26,169 bases of DNA from UBA4655 sp044337015 (GTDB lineage: Bacteria > Planctomycetota > Planctomycetia > Pirellulales > UBA1268). The stretch covers positions 1-26,169 of the forward strand of contig JBIIOJ010000015.1 of NCBI GenBank assembly GCA_044337015.1, given 5' to 3'. Below the pieces are notes generated by a model. The model saw only the letters and a program-made list of their open reading frames with translations. It searched no databases and had not been told where the DNA came from. Below, one piece after another: positions 24,319 to 26,169 of the stretch (positions are counted from its first letter, which is position 1; the number at the start of each line of letters is the position of its first letter). The position numbers and the translations under genes are program-made.

Positions 24319-25372
24319 GGCCGTGCGCGAGCCATCGCTCCGCGTCGAGCGCGGCCATGCAGCCCGTGCCCGCGGCGGAGATCGCCTGGCGGTAGTAGTC
24401 GTCGGCCACGTCGCCGGCGGCGAAGACCCCTTCGACGCTCGTGTTCGTGCGGAAGTGCTTCTTCCAGACGATGTACTTCTTCGGCGTGAGCTCGAGCTGC
24501 CCGTCGAGGAACGCGGTGTTCGGCGTGTGGCCGATCGCGAGGAACACGCCCGAGGCCTCGAGCGTCAGGCTGTTTGCCGGGTCGGCCGTGCTCGCGAGCC
24601 TGACGCCCGTCACCCCCTTCGCGTCGTCGCCGAGCACCTCCTCGAGCGCCGTGTTGAAGTGGATCTTGATCTTCGGGTCGTCGAAGGCACGCTGTGCCAT
24701 GATCTTCGAGGCCCGGAACTGGTCGCGGCGATGGACGAGGTGGACGGTGCTCGCGAACTTCGTGAGGTAGGTCGCCTCCTCGATCGCCGAGTCACCGCCG
24801 CCGACGACGACCAACGGCCGGTTGCGGAATCGTGGCAGTGCGCCATCGCAGACGGCGCAGGCGCTCACGCCCCGGTTCTTGAAGTGCTCCTCGCTCGGAA
24901 GGCCGAGCCAGTTGGCACTCGCACCGGTGGCCACGATCACGCACTTCGCTTTCACCTCCCCCCCATCACTCGGAAAAAGTGTGAAGGGCCGCTTCGAGAA
25001 GTCGACCTTGAGGATGTCGTCGGTGACGATCCGCGTGCCGAAGTTGACCGCCTGCTGCCGCATGAGTTCCATGAGCTCGGGCCCCGTCACGCCGTGCCCC
25101 TCGTGGGGCGGCATCATCCCACGACGCTCGGCCGGGAGCGCCGAATCGAGAAACCCGCCGAGGTCGCCCGCCGGGAAGCCCGCGAAGTTCTCCACCTCGC
25201 TCGTGAGCGCGAGCTGGCCGAGCGGCAGCGTGCCGGCCATCCGGTTCTTCTCGCTGATCGCCCCCTCGAACACGAGCGGCTTCAGCTGCGCCCTCGCCGC
25301 GTAGATCGCCGACGACCATCCAGCAGGTCCGCTGCCGATGATGACGAGTGTCTCTTCCGCGGGGGCTGCCAT
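24311..25372 (-). CDS. trxB: Thioredoxin reductase
   Basis: A 353-residue FAD-dependent enzyme that passes NADPH electrons to thioredoxin. FAD binding: IIGSGPAGWSSAIYAARAQL (11-30). The redox pair is C172 and C175 in SACAVCDGALPRFRN. NADPH binding: VVGGGDSAIEEA (189-200) and HLVHRRDQFRAS (211-222). The C-terminal FAD motif is GVFAAGDVADDYYRQAISAAGTGCMAALDAERWL. The dithiol reads CAVC instead of CATC, a known natural variant. Compared with E. coli TrxB there is an extra segment of about 24 residues (70-94, including SALPAERRGMMPPHEGHG) just before the TGPELM helix. The start at 25372 is supported by AAGGAG six bases upstream (25379-25384); an earlier in-frame ATG at 25423 would add 17 residues before the dinucleotide fold. 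The U32 gene follows with an 8-base overlap. Confidence 0.97.
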   Translation of the reverse strand: MAAPAEETLVIIGSGPAGWSSAIYAARAQLKPLVFEGAISEKNRMAGTLPLGQLALTSEVENFAGFPAGDLGGFLDSALPAERRGMMPPHEGHGVTGPELMELMRQQAVNFGTRIVTDDILKVDFSKRPFTLFPSDGGEVKAKCVIVATGASANWLGLPSEEHFKNRGVSACAVCDGALPRFRNRPLVVVGGGDSAIEEATYLTKFASTVHLVHRRDQFRASKIMAQRAFDDPKIKIHFNTALEEVLGDDAKGVTGVRLASTADPANSLTLEASGVFLAIGHTPNTAFLDGQLELTPKKYIVWKKHFRTNTSVEGVFAAGDVADDYYRQAISAAGTGCMAALDAERWLAHGHG

Positions 25373-25468
25373 GCTGGTCTCCTTGGGGTTCGCGATATTC
25401 CGGGGCCTTGAACCCGAGATCATCGCCGAAGAGCAGCCCGACTGAAAGCCCGGGCCCGCGACCCAGCC

Positions 25469-26169
25469 CTACGTCCGCAGCCGCTTGAAGATCGTCTCTG
25501 GAATGAGCCTCACGGCGAGCAGGATCCACCACCAGAACCAGGGCGTGTAAAGAACGTCGCGGCGGCGGTCGATCGCCCGCACGATGTCACCCGCAATGCG
25601 GTCGGCATCGGCCACGAGCCACGACCGGCCGACGCCGAGGGCACGCAGCATCGGCGTGTCCACGTAGCCGGGCTTCACCGTGAGCACGGCCACGCCGCTT
25701 TTGTGCAGCCTCGCCCGCAGCCCCGAACAATAGGCCGTGAGGCCGGCCTTCGCCGAGCCGTACGTGAAGTTGCCTGGCCGGCCGCGGTCGCCGGCGACCG
25801 ACGAGATCACGCAGAGGAACCCGCCGGAACGGTGCTCCAAGTGGCCGGCCGCGGCCGAAAGGATGATCGCCGCGGAGGTGAAGTTCGCGTCGATCACGCC
25901 GCGGGTCTCCTCCGCGGAGAGCCAGCGGCCCTTCTCGGGCGGGCTCCAGCCGTGGCAGACGATCACGCCGTCGAGCGGCCCACCGGCCGCGGCCGCCGCC
26001 TTGGTCACGATCTCGAACGCATCGCCGAACGCAGTGGCGTCGAGCGGCAGCGGCACGACCCGCGATGCCCCGTGGGCCCGCAGTCCATCGGCGACCTGCG
26101 CAAGCCGCCCAGAGTCGCGGCCGGTCACCACGAGCGACCAGCCGCGGCCCGCGAGGATCCGCGTGACCG
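25469..26169 (-). CDS. Short-chain dehydrogenase/reductase, 5' end outside window
   Basis: The gene runs off the right edge. Beyond the first in-window GTG, the frame continues to the end and reads TRILAGRGWSLVVTGRDSGRL, which is the usual helix and second strand of an SDR Rossmann fold, so the true start lies outside. Visible motifs are an NHG-like ICHGWSP segment, the ANFTSA helix, catalytic SSVAGDRG and YGSAKAG (Ser, Tyr, Lys), then VKPGYVDTPM. The C-terminal 40 residues are unusual: LYTPWFWWWILLAVRLIPETIFKRL, a hydrophobic, probably membrane-associated end. A comparable ending (xxPxxIFxxL) is found in DprE2-type reductases, which act on polyprenyl-phosphate-linked sugars; that function is a guess here. 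It lies upstream of trxB on the same strand, separated by about 100 bases. Confidence 0.88.
   Translation of the reverse strand, partial: VTRILAGRGWSLVVTGRDSGRLAQVADGLRAHGASRVVPLPLDATAFGDAFEIVTKAAAAAGGPLDGVIVCHGWSPPEKGRWLSAEETRGVIDANFTSAAIILSAAAGHLEHRSGGFLCVISSVAGDRGRPGNFTYGSAKAGLTAYCSGLRARLHKSGVAVLTVKPGYVDTPMLRALGVGRSWLVADADRIAGDIVRAIDRRRDVLYTPWFWWWILLAVRLIPETIFKRLRT

Noticed and set aside
22561..24489. Long plus-strand reading frame of 642 residues
   Set aside because: It is antisense to the U32 gene, whose family motifs are clear. Its translation is arginine-, proline- and histidine-rich with no domain, as expected for a shadow frame in GC-rich DNA.
1..26169. CRISPR array, prophage or transposase genes
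   Set aside because: No regularly spaced direct repeats, phage structural genes, transposase or integrase were found on either strand.

Overview
The window is about 26 kb of GC-rich bacterial chromosome carrying 17 protein genes (one cut by the right edge), one tRNA gene and two copies of a structured intergenic repeat. The gene set suggests a planctomycete, perhaps Pirellulales-like. The reasons are a Tat-exported Gfo/Idh/MocA oxidoreductase followed by HEAT-repeat proteins, a DUF6580 membrane protein, an N-terminal SEC-C protein with a CPGGTGKK-type motif, and very high GC that leaves long antisense shadow frames. This placement is inferred from gene content; no rRNA is present to confirm it.

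Layout. 1-228: repeat element copy 1 with its own hairpin. 271-1017 (-): sugar phosphate isomerase/epimerase-like TIM barrel, divergent from 1179-2300 (+): SppA-type signal peptide peptidase. 2304-5735 (-): an acyl-CoA synthetase-like domain fused to an acyl-CoA dehydrogenase. 5736-6172: a 437-base gap holding repeat copy 2 (inverted relative to copy 1) and further hairpins. 6173-7339 (-) thiolase and 7329-9479 (-) enoyl-CoA hydratase/3-hydroxyacyl-CoA dehydrogenase overlap. With the fusion protein they supply candidate enzymes for activation and every step of fatty acid beta-oxidation on one strand within about 7 kb.

9582-10220 (+) is the DUF6580 membrane protein, followed by tRNA-Leu(GAG) at 10258-10341 and a four-S1-domain protein at 10371-11927. 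Next come the Tat-exported oxidoreductase (11970-13259), a cytosolic HEAT-repeat protein (13291-14025) and a secreted HEAT-repeat protein (14085-15473), probably one transcription unit. A sigma-54 activator with a degenerate receiver domain (15568-16962, -) is divergent from the SEC-C protein (17120-19306, +). The latter overlaps ribD (19306-20460), which is followed by proA (20490-21752). On the minus strand trxB (24311-25372) overlaps a tandem U32 protein (21784-24318). An SDR oxidoreductase (25469 to the window edge) closes the window.

The most unusual signal is the repeat pair. Over 154 bases the copies differ at 11 positions. All four differences inside the 73-base hairpin form two compensatory base-pair exchanges, so pairing is kept while sequence changes. 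Other points worth attention are the synthetase-dehydrogenase fusion with a changed P-loop lysine, the receiver domain lacking its phospho-acceptor, the SEC-C variant with repeated LWTP motifs at its C-terminus, and the U32 protein with two four-cysteine sets.
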